From: Eurosta solidaginis
Taxonomy: Eukaryota; Arthropoda; Insecta; Diptera; Tephritidae
DNA: 64,000 bases
Assembly: GCF_040869045.1 (NCBI RefSeq)
Contig: NC_090322.1
Span: 277,228,662-277,292,661 of the forward strand
Reading direction: 5' to 3'
This document shows positions 9,535 through 20,960 of the stretch, piece after piece; within the stretch, counting starts at the first letter, position 1, and each line of letters opens with the position of its first letter. The notes under the pieces are model-generated. The model saw nothing but the letters and a program-made list of their open reading frames with translations. It made no database searches and had not been told where the DNA came from. The position numbers were made by a program, and so were the translations under genes.

Positions 9535-12393
9535 TTAATCAAAACTTACAAGTAGTGAAGTTACAAATTTGGCTTTAGAGCTAAATAAATCAGAGGTAAA
9601 AGAACCCGATGGAGAGTTAAGTTCCCTTAAAGCTCTATAGATAGGTGCATTGCTAGCATAAGTACTTCTGACTTGTTTTAAGGAAAAAAGATCGTTATTC
9701 CTAAGACAACGCTGCGGGACATGGAAAAATATACGTTCAAGTAAAAGAGGGCAATCTATTGTACCATTTATAATGTCGAACACTGTAGAGAGGGAGAGAA
9801 TAGTTCTGCTGGAGTTTAACGATTTCAGGTTGATTAATTTGCATCTGGCAATATATGGTGGAAGTGGGTCTATAAAATTTAATGAGCGTAGAGCATAGTG
9901 CAAAAACACCTTTTGAACACGTTCAAGTCGTTTGATATGACAATCAAAATATGGTCTCCAAATAAAGACCCCATATTCAAGTTTGGAGCGAACAAGTGAC
10001 GTGTATAAGAGCTTTAGCGTATACGGATCACTAAAGTCCGAACTAAACCGACGAATGAAAGCAAGCATAGCATACGATTTTGCTATAGTGCTATTGATAT
10101 GGCTCAAGAATGAAAATTTAGCATCGAAAATAACACCCAGGTCGGATATTTCATTCAGGGTGGATAGATTAGAGTTGCCAATGGAATAGGAGGTGGGAAT
10201 AGAGGAACGAGACTTCGCAAACGACACATGGAAACATTTACTAACATTAAGAAGAAGTCGATTTTTTTCACACCACAAAACAACGTTGTTTAAATCATTC
10301 TGAATTCTGGATGAATCAGACAGAGAACGAACAGAGGAATAAATTTTAAGATCGTTAGCGTATAGCAGAAAATTGGAGAAGGTAAAACACTCACAAATAT
10401 CATTAATAAAAATGATAAAGAGTAAGGGTCCCAGAATGCTACCTTGAGGCACACCAGAGGAGGCAATAAAGTCATAAGATGATAAATTGTCAACAATTAC
10501 AATGCAATGCCGAGAAGAAAGGTACGATTTTATCCAAGATAGAAAAGTAGAGTGAAAGCCCAGATTCGCCAACTTTTCAACTAAAAGTGTGTGACTCACT
10601 TTGTCAAAGGCCTTGGAAAAGTCAGTATAAATAGTGTCAATTTGCAGGTGATCATTAAAAGCAGATGTACAAAATTCAGAAAACACTGCAAGGTTGGTAA
10701 CCGTGGATCGACCAGACATGAAGCCATGTTGGTTGATCGAAATATATCTCTTGATGGAAAAGAACATCTTTTGCTTGACAATATATTCAAACAATTTAGA
10801 TACGGTTGACAATTTTGAAATTGGCCTGTAGTTGGCAATATCATTTTTATTACCTTTTTTGAAAACAGGCGTGATAGAGGTAAATTTCCAGGCATCAATA
10901 AAAACACCCGAATGAAGTGATTTATTAAAAATTATCATAAGAGGATAAGCAACAGCAGTGCAGTTTTTGAAAAGGTAAGATGAGAAACCATCAACATCCG
11001 AACTCGTAGACGACTTAATATGCAGAATACCATCGAGCACATCATCAGGCGATAGGAAAAGTGATCCAAAATTAATTGGTGAATTGGTATCTGGGAAATA
11101 GTTGTCATCGAACGGCTCAGACGACGACTCGAAATTAGAGCTGAAAAAGTCAGCAAAAAGATTAGCGGCCTCTTGCGGAGAGGATGCACTGGTTCCATTA
11201 TAGAACACATCCGATGGTATGCTAGAACACATTCTTTTGGATTTAACAAAACGCCAAAAAGACTTTGGATTTTGCTTGATGTCAGATTCAAAATTATGAA
11301 CATAATCTCGGTATAAGTCCTTATTTAGCGATTTAAACTCTTTGCGATAGCGGTGAAATTTTTCTTTATGAGAAACAGAGTTAGAAGACTTGTACTTTTT
11401 GTAAAATTTGTTTCTTAGATTCTTCAACCTCTTTAATTTCGATGTATACCATGGTATCCTATGGCATTTCTTCCCAAAAACTGGAACATGTTTTGAACAA
11501 AATGCTTGAATTCTATTTCTAAATACTTCAAAGCATTCCTCAGTATTGATATTAGCAAGTAAGGAGTCCCAATCTAAGGCAGCTATATCCAAATTAACAT
11601 TATGCAAGTTTCCACGTTTGAAATTGAAACTTGAACAAACACTTTTAAGCGAAACTTCTCTAAAATTATAGAACTCAATAAGTACAATAAGAGGAATATG
11701 ATGAATGGTTGTCTTAGAAATAGGATCCAAACATTCGGTTATAGAAAAATTTATATTATCATTAACGAAAATAAGATCAAGATATCTAAAAAGACTATTG
11801 GAAAAATGGTTAACCTGAGAAAGATCTAAGCTTGCCATGTTGTCGACTACGTAAGACTCTGGAAAACTAATAACAGTTTTTGGAAAGAATGTAAAGTTGT
11901 TATCACAGGAAATCCACTCTAAATTACTTAAATTAAAATCACCCAGAATGTAGAAATTACAATTATAATTCTTAGAAACCAAGCCCACAATGTTGTCCAC
12001 GTGCATTTTATAGATGGCGTCAGCGCTTGCCGGCGGTATGTACGAAGCACAGATTATGAGATCAGACGCACCACGTACACTGATACAAAGCTGATCAAGA
12101 AGAGAGTCCCCATTATCCAATGGAACAACAGAGGCTCGATACCTCCTACTGACAGCAATCAAAATGCCGCCACCTCTTAACAGACCAGTTTTTTTAGGGT
12201 CTCGATCCTTGCGGAAGACATTGTAAAGATTGGAATCAAAGTATTCATTATCGTAAAAGTCGGAGTTCAGCCAGGTCTCAACAAGTACAAAAACATCATA
12301 ATCCAAGTGAGCACTCAAATTAAAAATATCTTTAGATTTTGTCCTGATGCCAGAGACATTCTGGAAGTAGATTTGGATATTCTTCGCAACCAA
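9535..12393 (-). CDS. LINE ORF2: endonuclease and reverse transcriptase
   Basis: 952 codons without a stop. The displayed start codon is TTG; the frame stays open upstream to about 12450, so the true start may be a non-standard or re-initiation event just after the ORF1 stop at 12408-12410. Residues 1-240 form an AP-type endonuclease (IYFQNVSGIRTKS, VETWL, ILGDFN). Residues about 490-770 are reverse transcriptase: NYRPIS, YTDFSKAFDKV, SGVPQGSILGPLLF. The catalytic box reads LLYANDLKIY, with N replacing the first aspartate of YADD. The C-terminal LINE region has no RNase H. The protein would nick target DNA and copy its own RNA in the nucleus; whether YAND is active is open. Confidence 0.9.
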   Translation of the reverse strand: MVAKNIQIYFQNVSGIRTKSKDIFNLSAHLDYDVFVLVETWLNSDFYDNEYFDSNLYNVFRKDRDPKKTGLLRGGGILIAVSRRYRASVVPLDNGDSLLDQLCISVRGASDLIICASYIPPASADAIYKMHVDNIVGLVSKNYNCNFYILGDFNLSNLEWISCDNNFTFFPKTVISFPESYVVDNMASLDLSQVNHFSNSLFRYLDLIFVNDNINFSITECLDPISKTTIHHIPLIVLIEFYNFREVSLKSVCSSFNFKRGNLHNVNLDIAALDWDSLLANINTEECFEVFRNRIQAFCSKHVPVFGKKCHRIPWYTSKLKRLKNLRNKFYKKYKSSNSVSHKEKFHRYRKEFKSLNKDLYRDYVHNFESDIKQNPKSFWRFVKSKRMCSSIPSDVFYNGTSASSPQEAANLFADFFSSNFESSSEPFDDNYFPDTNSPINFGSLFLSPDDVLDGILHIKSSTSSDVDGFSSYLFKNCTAVAYPLMIIFNKSLHSGVFIDAWKFTSITPVFKKGNKNDIANYRPISKLSTVSKLFEYIVKQKMFFSIKRYISINQHGFMSGRSTVTNLAVFSEFCTSAFNDHLQIDTIYTDFSKAFDKVSHTLLVEKLANLGFHSTFLSWIKSYLSSRHCIVIVDNLSSYDFIASSGVPQGSILGPLLFIIFINDICECFTFSNFLLYANDLKIYSSVRSLSDSSRIQNDLNNVVLWCEKNRLLLNVSKCFHVSFAKSRSSIPTSYSIGNSNLSTLNEISDLGVIFDAKFSFLSHINSTIAKSYAMLAFIRRFSSDFSDPYTLKLLYTSLVRSKLEYGVFIWRPYFDCHIKRLERVQKVFLHYALRSLNFIDPLPPYIARCKLINLKSLNSSRTILSLSTVFDIINGTIDCPLLLERIFFHVPQRCLRNNDLFSLKQVRSTYASNAPIYRALRELNSPSGSFTSDLFSSKAKFVTSLLVSFD

Positions 12394-12407
12394 CTTATTT
12401 TCAGCAT

Positions 12408-13273
12408 TTAAGCATGAACTGGCTGAGGCGCGGCGATATTTACAAAAGGGCGAATCTTAACATTCACTGGCCAGATGCATGGATTTAAAACTTTATCGTA
12501 TAAACCCTCAGATACACCTAATTTAAAGTTGATTTTCGCAGCTCTGAGACTTGGGTATCCTTTTTTACCAAACAGAAGCAAGCCAGGTATTTTTTATCAA
12601 TACTAGCTTGTGTGGACACGTACGATAAGATGTCGGCAGTAGAAACATTAGAAGAAAACGATGATAAGTGTAGCCATTTCATTCTAGACGTAGCATTGGC
12701 CGTAGCAGCATCCGAACAAGAAGGAGAAGGCAGAAAAGAGATTAAACTGTCAGCACCGTTGTTGGCAGCCGAAAATTAATGATGAGCGTTCGTGATATCA
12801 CAACAGCGTGGCTTATTTACATTTGAAGAATACTTAAATAGTGCATTGTTTTTATCAGAAAGTAGAGCGCGCATGGCACAAAGCTCACTATGCATGTCAT
12901 TAGATTTTTTTAGCAAGAATTTATAGTCATCACATACTGTACTCAAAGTCGAAAGAATACGAGCATTCTCTTCCCTAAGAGCAGTCATTTCTTTAATGAT
13001 AGTAGCGGAATGTATTTTGCAGTTGTTGTCACACTCAATAGAATGGCTTTTCGATGAATTGTTGTTGGTAGCGGAAAAGAGTGGAGGCGAACGAATTGAT
13101 TTACGACGTTCAGACAAACAAGACTTGCAAAAGAATTGTCTATTAGAATTTAAGAGAAAATCCGCATCATCGGAAGATAAGTCAACGCACTCCAAATGGA
13201 AATAATCTTTGCATTGAGCACAAGATATTTTTGGTTTACCGCGGTCAACTTTATGCCCGCACACACACGGCAT
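12408..13273 (-). pseudogene. LINE ORF1 with PHD-type zinc finger, frameshifted
   Basis: From ATG 13273 the first 160 or so codons read as a zinc finger (CVCGHKV, CAQCKDYFHLECV, FFCKSCL) followed by a coiled-coil-like stretch (ALREENARILSTLSTV). The frame breaks near 12776. The C-terminus is recovered in another frame down to the TAA at 12408-12410 (YDKVLNPCIWPVNVKIR). ORF1 proteins of this LINE group bind RNA or chromatin; this copy would be defective. ORF2 follows within about 15 bp, as expected for a dicistronic LINE. Confidence 0.75.
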
Positions 13274-13689
13274 CACACAAATATATATTATTTATTAATG
13301 TTTATTAAAAGTAAAATCCACAAATTAAAAGTCAATATCAATATTGTCAAGTGAAAATGGCTTTTCGATGTAAGAAAACCGATAAATAGGTACTTTTACA
13401 TATTAAAACCCAAAAAAACACAGTGAAAAATTCGTGAAAAACCCGAAAAAAGACTTTCTTTGAGCTCGACTGCTCAACAATTTTTTTGTAACGTAGAAAT
13501 AAAATTCTCTTTTAACAGCCACATATTATTTCAAATAATCTGTTCTAGTTATTTGGTAACATTTTAAAACATGTCTGTTTAATTTAATGATGATTATAAA
13601 TTTTAATTATTCGATATAGAAAGTTCGGATATCAAAGAGTGGCTTTACTTGCTTTTTCCGCTGCAAAATTTTTATAATAATATCAAAAT

Positions 13690-15750
13690 TTAACTGTCTT
13701 GCCAAAACGGATTCAACACCAAGCGTGGCAAGTCCTGAAACTCGCTCTTGAGATGAACACGATCTATGAACGTTTTTGATTCAGCGTCCTTGAAAGAACG
13801 TTCTGCACTGGCTACAGTGACAGGTATAGTGCAAAAGATACGTAAAGCAACACAAATGTTGGGGAAAATTGTATACAGATTTTGAACATATGTAGATGGC
13901 ATTTAGCAATTCCAATAGTGACAGACCTTTATCAAAATTTGCTTCGTAAATGTGTTTCAAGTGAATTATTTCGCATTCTAAGCTTTAAGAAATGTCCGAC
14001 TTGTATTTTTCGACAAATTTTGCTGCGCTCGCCCGAACCGTAGTTTCATCCATATGTTCAAATTGCCACAAAAAGGAAAACGTCTCGCTCAAATTTCTCA
14101 TATCTGCAAATCGTTCAGTAATGCCAGTGATTACCGAATCCACGATCACCAGGAATGTATTGTTTTTAAAATCAGACTCTGAATCATTCGTAATCATCTC
14201 ATTTAAATTATCTTCATAACGTCTTTTGGGTTTTCTCTTTCGAATGTCCGGAAACTTTGGCGAGATGTTCAATTGAATAGCAACTGTTTTGCGTTCGTTT
14301 AAAATTGTTTACCATTGGTTCCTGATCAACTTCAAATCAGCTAATAAGGCATCTAGATGTCGGACCTCAACATCTATGGTGGCGTCTCTAGCTTGGAGGA
14401 CCACGTTTCTTTCATTAATGGTAGTCAGTATTTTGAACCAAATTGAGGACAGCAAGATACATTCCAACTTGTTGATGTACTTGAGAATGCCGGTAACATC
14501 TCCGTATGCTTGCGCAGTCAAATTTGGCTTTTGGCTGAAAGACTATGAAGAGAGCTCGGTAAATTTTTTTGAGGATGTCCCATCGTTGTGGAGTGCTGCT
14601 AAAAATAGTAAAACATTTTTGTACAACTCCGAAGAAAGTAATTGCAGCCGTACAACATTCTGCAGCATCAACACCACATAAATTGAGACTGTGGGTTGCA
14701 CAAGGCGAGTAATCAGCATTCGAGTTTTTGTCGAGAATGTGACGTAGTGCTCCGTTGTAAGCTCCTTTCATATTGGCGCCGTTATCGTACCCTTGTACAC
14801 GACTATCTTTTAGAGTATGGCAAATTAGATCAGCGATTTTTGGTTATAATTCACGAAAGCCAAAAACCGTTCTTGAATTGTAAAATTTGTTGCTTTCGAA
14901 TTGAAATGGAGTTAGCGAAAAATGAACGTAGTCAACGTGACTAGCATCAGGCATAGCATCAACGATAATAGCAAAATACTTGGCTTTCTTGCCTTGATCT
15001 AATATAGTTTCCCTCACGTGCTTTGCAAAAATTTCTATAAACTCGTTCTGAATGTCTGGGGAAAGATAGTGAACTTGTAAACGTTTGCGCTGCTGTTGTG
15101 AAATCCTTACTTTCACCAAATGATCTCTAAGTATCGGATCATAATGGCTTATGAGATCTTAGATTCCCAAAAAATTTCCATTGTTTCGTTCACCAAGATA
15201 TATACTTTCGCCTTTGAAAGCTAGTCCTCTTTCACCCAAACATAAAATAGTGTCCAAAGTTCTATATAAAATTTATCGTATAGCTTCTTCCATACATGGA
15301 ATTTCGAATATCCGCACGACAAATTTTAGGTCGATTTAAAGTATTGGTGCTTAACAGTCGACATGTTAGGCAATAAAAAGCATTGCTAGTCACGCTCCAC
15401 TTTCCCTCCATTTGGCAAGATTCTGTTTAACAACGAGGTAGGAAATAATGCCTCGTCATGACAGTCACGTGGAAAAATAACAGGACACTTTTGATGACCT
15501 CGACCAATTATTTCGTTGACTTCTTCAGATCGCAAAAACTCATTATTCACGATACTAATATCGAAGTCTTTTAAATAATCTGGACTTTGATACAGAGTTG
15601 GTGGTATTGTTGGAAGACTTTTTGAAGATGAACCTTCATCAGTGTCACCACGAAAACTTTACGATTTCGGATTCATTTAAACATACATTTTTGTTTGATG
15701 TTTTTATTGTCTCCTCAGGACCACGCAAAAAATTATTATCAATATTCGTT
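13690..15750 (-). pseudogene. hAT transposase remnant (ZMYM1/DUF4371-like)
   Basis: Pieces in several frames line up in order on the minus strand. N-terminal part near 15600-15750; DUF4371-like region at 14844-15119 (YFAIIVDAMPDASH, with the first catalytic aspartate); middle at 14415-14771 (GAYNGALRHILD, YSPCATHSLNLC); C-terminal dimerisation region at 13690-13902 (TIPVTVASAERSF). Many stops and frameshifts separate them, so it is inactive. The order and motifs fit the hAT subgroup related to zinc-finger MYM-type proteins. It lies between the LINE 5' end and the candidate TIR at 15846. Confidence 0.85.
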
Positions 15751-15936
15751 GCTTTTGAAATTCTGCTTAAAATTTGCACATGGAACAACTAAAGACTCTC
15801 CTGAATTAAAAAAAAAATGTATTAGTACCTCTAAATCGCGGGCCCCCTGAGAAACACATTTTTGTTTGATGTTTTTATTGTCTCCTCAGGCCCAGGCAAA
15901 AAATCATTATCAATATTCGTTGCTTTTGAAATTCGG
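15681..15936. repeat. Direct repeat of about 80 bp around the hAT end
   Basis: 15681-15765 and 15850-15936 are near-identical (both contain TTTTTGTTTGATGTTTTTAT). The first belongs to the hAT N-terminal coding part, the second lies just outside the CAGGGGGCCC end. It looks like a junction of two element copies or a local duplication. Confidence 0.7.
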
Positions 15937-17078
15937 CGCTGCTAAACCCCCTTTATTACCCTCTTAGTCTATGTCATGATCGACTTGAGTTCAATGATTT
16001 TCTAATATAAATGGGACTTACACTTTGCAGGCCCATGTACAATGGCTCAACATTCTAGGTCACTTCTTTCCTATGGAAAACTATACTAAACTCCGTTTAT
16101 TTATTCTGAAGACAAACCTAAATTTGATTTAACCTGATTATCATTGAATGTCCTGCATACTTATTAGTATCGAGGTTAGATATATCCTTATTCGGTTTCT
16201 GGTATATTAAATTAAACGGCTTTAACGGTTAGGGCCACCTAACATTTAAGGTTTGCTCATTTTGGCCGTCACATCTGTCTTAATGCAAACAACTTTTCCT
16301 TACAACATTCTTACAAACTATATAAACTATTCAACATGAACGAGTGTATGAGTGGATAGCCTTGTTGCTTCCTTTGCTTTAAGGAGCCCAAGTCCGCTTT
16401 AACTACTTTTTCGTTTATGTTGCCAGATTTAAATAATTTTTTAAGAACGAAATTAAGTAAATTTTCTTTAAATAAGTATGTTCGTGTTCAATTAAAAGAT
16501 TGTGCATTCAGTTTTAAATTGACGGCTGATAAAAACAGCGAATTTTTACAAAACGTTTAACAACAGTTTAAAACACCGTTTCAAGTTAAAATTTTACCGA
16601 AAGGTGTAATTCCTAAAATATAGCAAACTCGAAAATATATGTGACGAAATCTTGGACCATAACATGGACAGTGACAGAAAATGGTATTAGACTTAAAACT
16701 AAAGTACCGATACAAGGTATTAGTTCATCAAAGGGTGCAATACATAAAGTAAAGCAATTACTTATAATGAAAATTATAAAGGTGATTTTTGGGTACTTTT
16801 TGATACTTGAAAAAGCCCTTTATTTAAAAATGAGTCCATAAAAAATGGTTGGTTTTTTTATCAAAAAACTATTAATTTCAGTATACTTGGCATGAAAGTC
16901 TTATGAGAGAGCTAACCATTGTTTAGATAATAAAGATCTTAAAGACAATGAAATAAAGGCATTTATAATCAATATGTTAAAGTAATATAGGATAGTTTTA
17001 TAGTGTATTCGTTGTGATTGTTGTAGCTAAGCCTTTTATTCCGTTGTTGTAATTATTTAGCTTATTTAGTTAATTTAT
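15937..17078. other. Non-coding stretch with a possible LINE ORF1 trace
   Basis: No intact gene. Around 16560-16850 the plus strand shows broken frames that include FQVKILPKGVIPKI and GDFWVLFDT, reminiscent of LINE ORF1 proteins upstream of CCHC knuckles (compare 22395-22675). Low confidence. Confidence 0.3.
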
Positions 17079-19230
17079 TATACTCAGTTGAGCAGAGCTC
17101 ACAGAGTATATTAACTTTGTTTGGATAACGGTTGGTTGTACAGGTATAAAGGAATCGAGATAGATATAGACTTGCATATATCAAAATCATCAGGATCGAA
17201 AAAAAATTTGATTGAGCCATGTCCGTCCGTCCGTCCGTCCGTTAACACGATAACTTCAGTAAATTTTGAGGTATCTTGATGAAATTTGGTGTGTAGGTTC
17301 CTGAGCACTCATCTCAGATCCCTGTTTAAAATGGACGATATTGGAATATAACCACGCCCACTTTTTCGATATCGAAAACTCGAAAAAGTGCGATAATTCA
17401 TTAAAAAAGAAGGATAAAGCGATGAAACTTGGTAGGTGGGTTGAATTTATGACGCAGAATAGAAAATAAGTAAAATTTTGGACAATGGGCGTGGCACCGC
17501 CCACTTTTAAAAGAAGGTAATTTAAAAGTTTTGCAAGTTGTAATTTCGCAGTCGTTGGAGATATCATGATGAAGTTTGGCAGGAACGTTACTCCTATTAC
17601 TATATGAATGCTTAATAAAAATTAGCAAAATCAGAGAACGGCCACGCCCACTTTAAACAAACATTTTTTTAAAGTCAAATTAAAAAAAAAATTTAATATC
17701 TTTACAGTATATAAATAAATTATGTCAAGATTTAACTCCAGTGCAACAAAATACAAAAATAAAAAAAATTTCAAAATGGGCGTGGCTCCGCCCTTTTTCA
17801 TTTAATTTGTCTAGGATACTTTTAATGCCATAACTCGAACTCGAAATTTACCAATCTTTGTGAAATTTGGTAGGGGCTTAGATTCTAGGAAGATAATTTA
17901 TTTCTGTGAAAAAGGGCGAAATCGTTTGAAGCCACGCCCAGTTTTTATACACAGTCCACTGTCTGTCCTTCCGCTCGACCATTAAAACGATAACTTGAGC
18001 AAAAATCGATATATCTTTACTAAACTCAGTTCACGTACTTATCTGAACTCACTTTATATTGGTATAAAAAATTACCGAAATCCGACTATGACCACGCCCA
18101 CTTTTTCGATATCGAAAATTACGAAAAATGAAAAAAATGGCATATTTCTATACCAAATACGAAAAAAGGGATGAAAAATGGTAATTGGATTGGTTTATTG
18201 ACGTAAAATATAACTTTAGAAAAAAACTTTGTAAAATGGGTGTGACACCTACCATATTAAGTAGAAGAAAATGAAAAAGTTCTGCACGGCGAAATAAAAA
18301 ACACTTGAAATCTTGGCCGGAATACTGTTCGTGGTATTACATATATAAAAAAATTGGCGGTATCCCACAGATGATGTTCTGGGTCAGCCTTCACATATAC
18401 AACTACCACCACTCTCTTTTAAAACCCTCATTAATACCTTTAATTTGATACCCATATCGCACAAACACATTCTAGAGTCACCCTGGTCCACCTTTATGGC
18501 GATATCTCGAAAAGGCGTCCACCTATAGAAATAAGGCCCACTCCCTTTTAAAAAGACTCATTAGAACCTTTCGTTTGATACCCATATTGTACAAACACAT
18601 TCTAGCGTCACCCCTGGTCCACCTTTTGGCGATATCTCGACAAGGCGACCACCTATACAACTACCACCACTCCCTTTTGAAACCCTCATTAATACCTTTT
18701 ATTTGATACCCATATCGTACAAACACATTCTAGAGTCACCCCTGGTCCACCTTTATGGCGATATCTAGAAAAGGCGTCGACCTATAAAACTAAGCCCTAC
18801 TCCCTTTTGAAACACTCATTAACACCTTTCGTTTGATACCCATATTGTACAAACGCATTGTAGAGTAACCCCTGGTCCATCTTTATGGCGACCCACTCCC
18901 TTTTAAAATACTCATTAACCCCTTTCATTTGATACCCATATCGTACAAACAAATTCTAGGGTCACCCCAGGTCCACCTTTATGGCGATATCTGGAAAAGG
19001 AGTCCACCTATATAACTAAGCCCACGCCCTTTTAAAATACTCATTAACACCTTTCATTTGATACCCATATCGCCTAAATGGCGTCCACCTATAGAACTAT
19101 GGCCCACTCCCTCATAAAATACTCTTTAATACCTTCCATTTGATACCCATGTCATACAAACACATTACAGGGTTACCCTCGGTTCCTTTTCCTACATGGT
19201 TATTTTCCGAACTTTACCTTCCTTATTTGT
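17079..19230 (-). repeat. Long non-coding repeat, copy C3 (subtype 2)
   Basis: Reverse-oriented relative of C4 (37643-44285). The 3' hairpin (17079-17110) is TATACTC/GAGTATA around GAGC/GCTC. Next come the CCGTCCGTCCGTCCG run, CACGCCCACTTTT motifs and a roughly 130-bp tandem array. Near 19205 a deletion of about 55 bp has removed the 5' hairpin, joining ATTTTCC directly to GAACTTTACC. Confidence 0.8.
18400..19190 (-). repeat. Tandem array of ~130-bp units in C3
   Basis: About six diverged units carrying GGTCCACCTTTATGGCGATA and TTTGATACCCATAT. Same unit as the arrays at 37740-38646 and 42088-42734. Confidence 0.85.
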
Positions 19231-19545
19231 TCATTTATTGTATTTATCAATTTCTTTTTGTTCATTAGTTAGACTTATTTATTTTACGGTAACTTATTTT
19301 AGTTTTATTTAGTTTAACATTGCTTCCGCATCTACACAATTCCCCCTTTCACTAGGTACAACAAAAAAAGGTATATCTACAAACTTTTAGAAGTTTAGGC
19401 CTCATCCGTACCTATAACTATAGTGATCTTTAAAATTGGCTTGCTTGGGTCCGGTTTGCTTACGTATTTTAATACAAGTATATGTGCATGTAAGCGTACA
19501 TCATGGTATTTAAATGTGTATTTCTAGTAATATCAAATCATTTTT
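19231..19545. other. Non-coding stretch
   Basis: AT-rich; nothing recognised. Confidence 0.4.
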
Positions 19546-19806
19546 GAGGCATTTACTCGATGTAAACTATGAGGTAGTCGCTACTTTTGTTTTATGAGAG
19601 ACATTTTTTAATTGCCTTCCATTTATCCCTGCGGTGTTGTCACTTTATGCAAACGTGTTTTTTGGAAAGAGAATTTAATAATTAATTAAATACAGTCGGA
19701 AAAATAAACACAAATACGCGATGAAAATGTATAGAAGACATTTATAAACATCTCGCCCAAAAAAAAAGTAGCGACTACCCATAGTTTACATCGAGTAAAT
19801 GCCTAA
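19546..19806. mobile_element. Small MITE with ~43-bp terminal inverted repeats
   Basis: The left arm AGGCATTTACTCGATGTAAA... (19547-19588) is repeated inverted at 19764-19806 with one mismatch, and both arms include TAGTCGCTACTTTT. The 175-bp centre is non-coding. No clear target duplication was found, so the superfamily is not assigned. Confidence 0.75.
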
Positions 19807-20240
19807 AAAATAACGAGTGACGGCTCTTATTATATTTATCCTCTTTGGTAATATGCTTATATATAAATATATTCACTATGAGTGTATATGCCGGTATGTA
19901 TATTAGGGTGGAGTGATACACTATGAATTTTTTTTTGTTTTTTTTTTTTTTGTAATGGCCTAGCAATGAAAAGTTGTCTTTATAAGAGTTAACCAGAACC
20001 ACCAAATATTATTTTCGTAGGATGGCGTTTTGAGGTGCCCCCAGCCCCAAGAAGTTGAGCAAAATAATCGCGATTTTACAAAGCTCATTATTTACATATT
20101 TATTTTATTTCTTTTTTAATATACATAACTTTAGTAAAATTACATATTATAACTAAAAACGACAAATTGTAAATGGTGTTTTACAGTTTTTTGTTGATAA
20201 TAGTACGTTTCTAATCAAGTGTATAAGTAACGGACTCACC
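19807..20240. other. Non-coding stretch with long T-run
   Basis: No gene. Read on the minus strand it has AATAAA signals around 20100, which could be a polyadenylation region for the low-complexity unit to its right. Confidence 0.35.
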
Positions 20241-20242
20241 CA

Positions 20243-20480
20243 TTAGATGTGGTTCCGGTTGTTGTGGCCGGGTTCTGCAGCAGGCCTATGGTTGGCGGCC
20301 CTGCTGTTGTTGTTGTAGCTGGCGGCCATGCTGTTGTTGTTGTAGCTGGTATTGTTGCAGCAGACCTATATTCGGCGGCCCTGCTGTTGTTGTTGCAGCT
20401 GGTGTTGCAGCAGGCCTATATTCGGCGGCCCTACTGTTGTTGCTGCAGCTGGGTGGTTGTTGCGGGTTTGGTTGGCGCGG
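20243..20480 (-). repeat. 50-bp tandem repeat of CAA/CAG-rich sequence
   Basis: A 50-bp unit (plus strand begins TATTCGGCGGCCCTGCTG) occurs about three times with truncated neighbours. Fifty is not a multiple of three, so the P/Q/N-rich reading shifts frame each time. That argues against a conserved protein repeat. Confidence 0.65.
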
Positions 20481-20779
20481 TTAACAGTGACCGTGCGCGG
20501 TTTTGGCGCGCGACGATGGTGGTTGTGCTCGGTTTTGGCACGCAATGTTGATGGTTGTGGTGGTGGCTAACTAGTGGTGGTGGCTACTGGTGGTGTAGTT
20601 TATGAGGTGGTTGGTTTTGGTTGTTGCGCGGTCGAAGTGGTTGTTGTGGGCACTGGCGATGTTGGTTGGCGCATAGTATTACTAGGCGCAGTTGGTGGTG
20701 GTTTGCAGCCCTTGAGCCTGACGGTACCGTTGGATCGGTAGTATTTTGGAGGATCCTGAATATGCGCTGGCGCAGCGAC

Positions 20780-20960
20780 ATGTCTAGCAAAGTAAATTTA
20801 TTGAATGCTATTACCGTTTCGGAAATTTTAATTAATCGACCGCAGTTCGTTTGCAACTTATAGCGCACACTCTGGGGTATCCGATAAGATACTCGCACTT
20901 TTATATCTATTCTTCTCCTACTGCTGCTTGTTTAATTTGCTTTTCCGGTATTACCCTGAT
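20780..20960 (-). promoter_or_regulatory. Possible LTR: TATA box and polyadenylation signal
   Basis: On the minus strand there is TATAAAAGTGCGAG at about 20895-20910, then AATAAA about 100 bp later (20800). This is the order TATA, start, AATAAA of a compact LTR. A frame following it (20790-20610) reads PPKYYRSNGTVRLKGC before a stop. No paired LTR or defined ends were found, so a decayed LTR element and a host 5' exon are both possible. Confidence 0.3.

Larger units (their letters stand above)
9370..13495 (-). mobile_element. CR1-like LINE, nearly full length, ORF2 open
   Basis: On the minus strand a 5' leader (13495-13277) precedes ORF1 with a PHD-type zinc finger, then ORF2 with endonuclease and reverse transcriptase. 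The 3' end is a (TAAA)n-like microsatellite at about 9370-9395. A PHD finger in ORF1 together with a short repetitive tail points to the CR1 group (CR1/L2/Crack/Daphne/Kiri-like); the exact clade is not decided. Older relics lie at 5380-5672 and 7738-8230. Confidence 0.85.
9200..15846 (-). mobile_element. Decayed hAT element split by a LINE
   Basis: The transposase remnant at 13690-15750 is of hAT type. Candidate ends: 15846 (on the minus strand CAGGGGGCCCGCG, then ACTAATACATTT) and about 9205 (GGGCCCCCTATAA, then ACTAATACATTT). If these pair, the LINE 9370-13495 inserted between the transposase stop and the 3' end. I could not find matching 8-bp flanks, so the outer limits are tentative; the transposase identity is firm. 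Confidence 0.55.

Noticed and set aside
9982..10809. Plus-strand open frames within the CR1-like LINE
   Set aside because: Antisense shadows of ORF2.
20584..20898. 104-codon minus-strand frame starting MRVSYRIPQ
   Set aside because: Another frame of the same strand gives more protein-like sequence from 20790, and the first part overlaps the TATA-AATAAA block; kept only as part of the LTR-like candidate.
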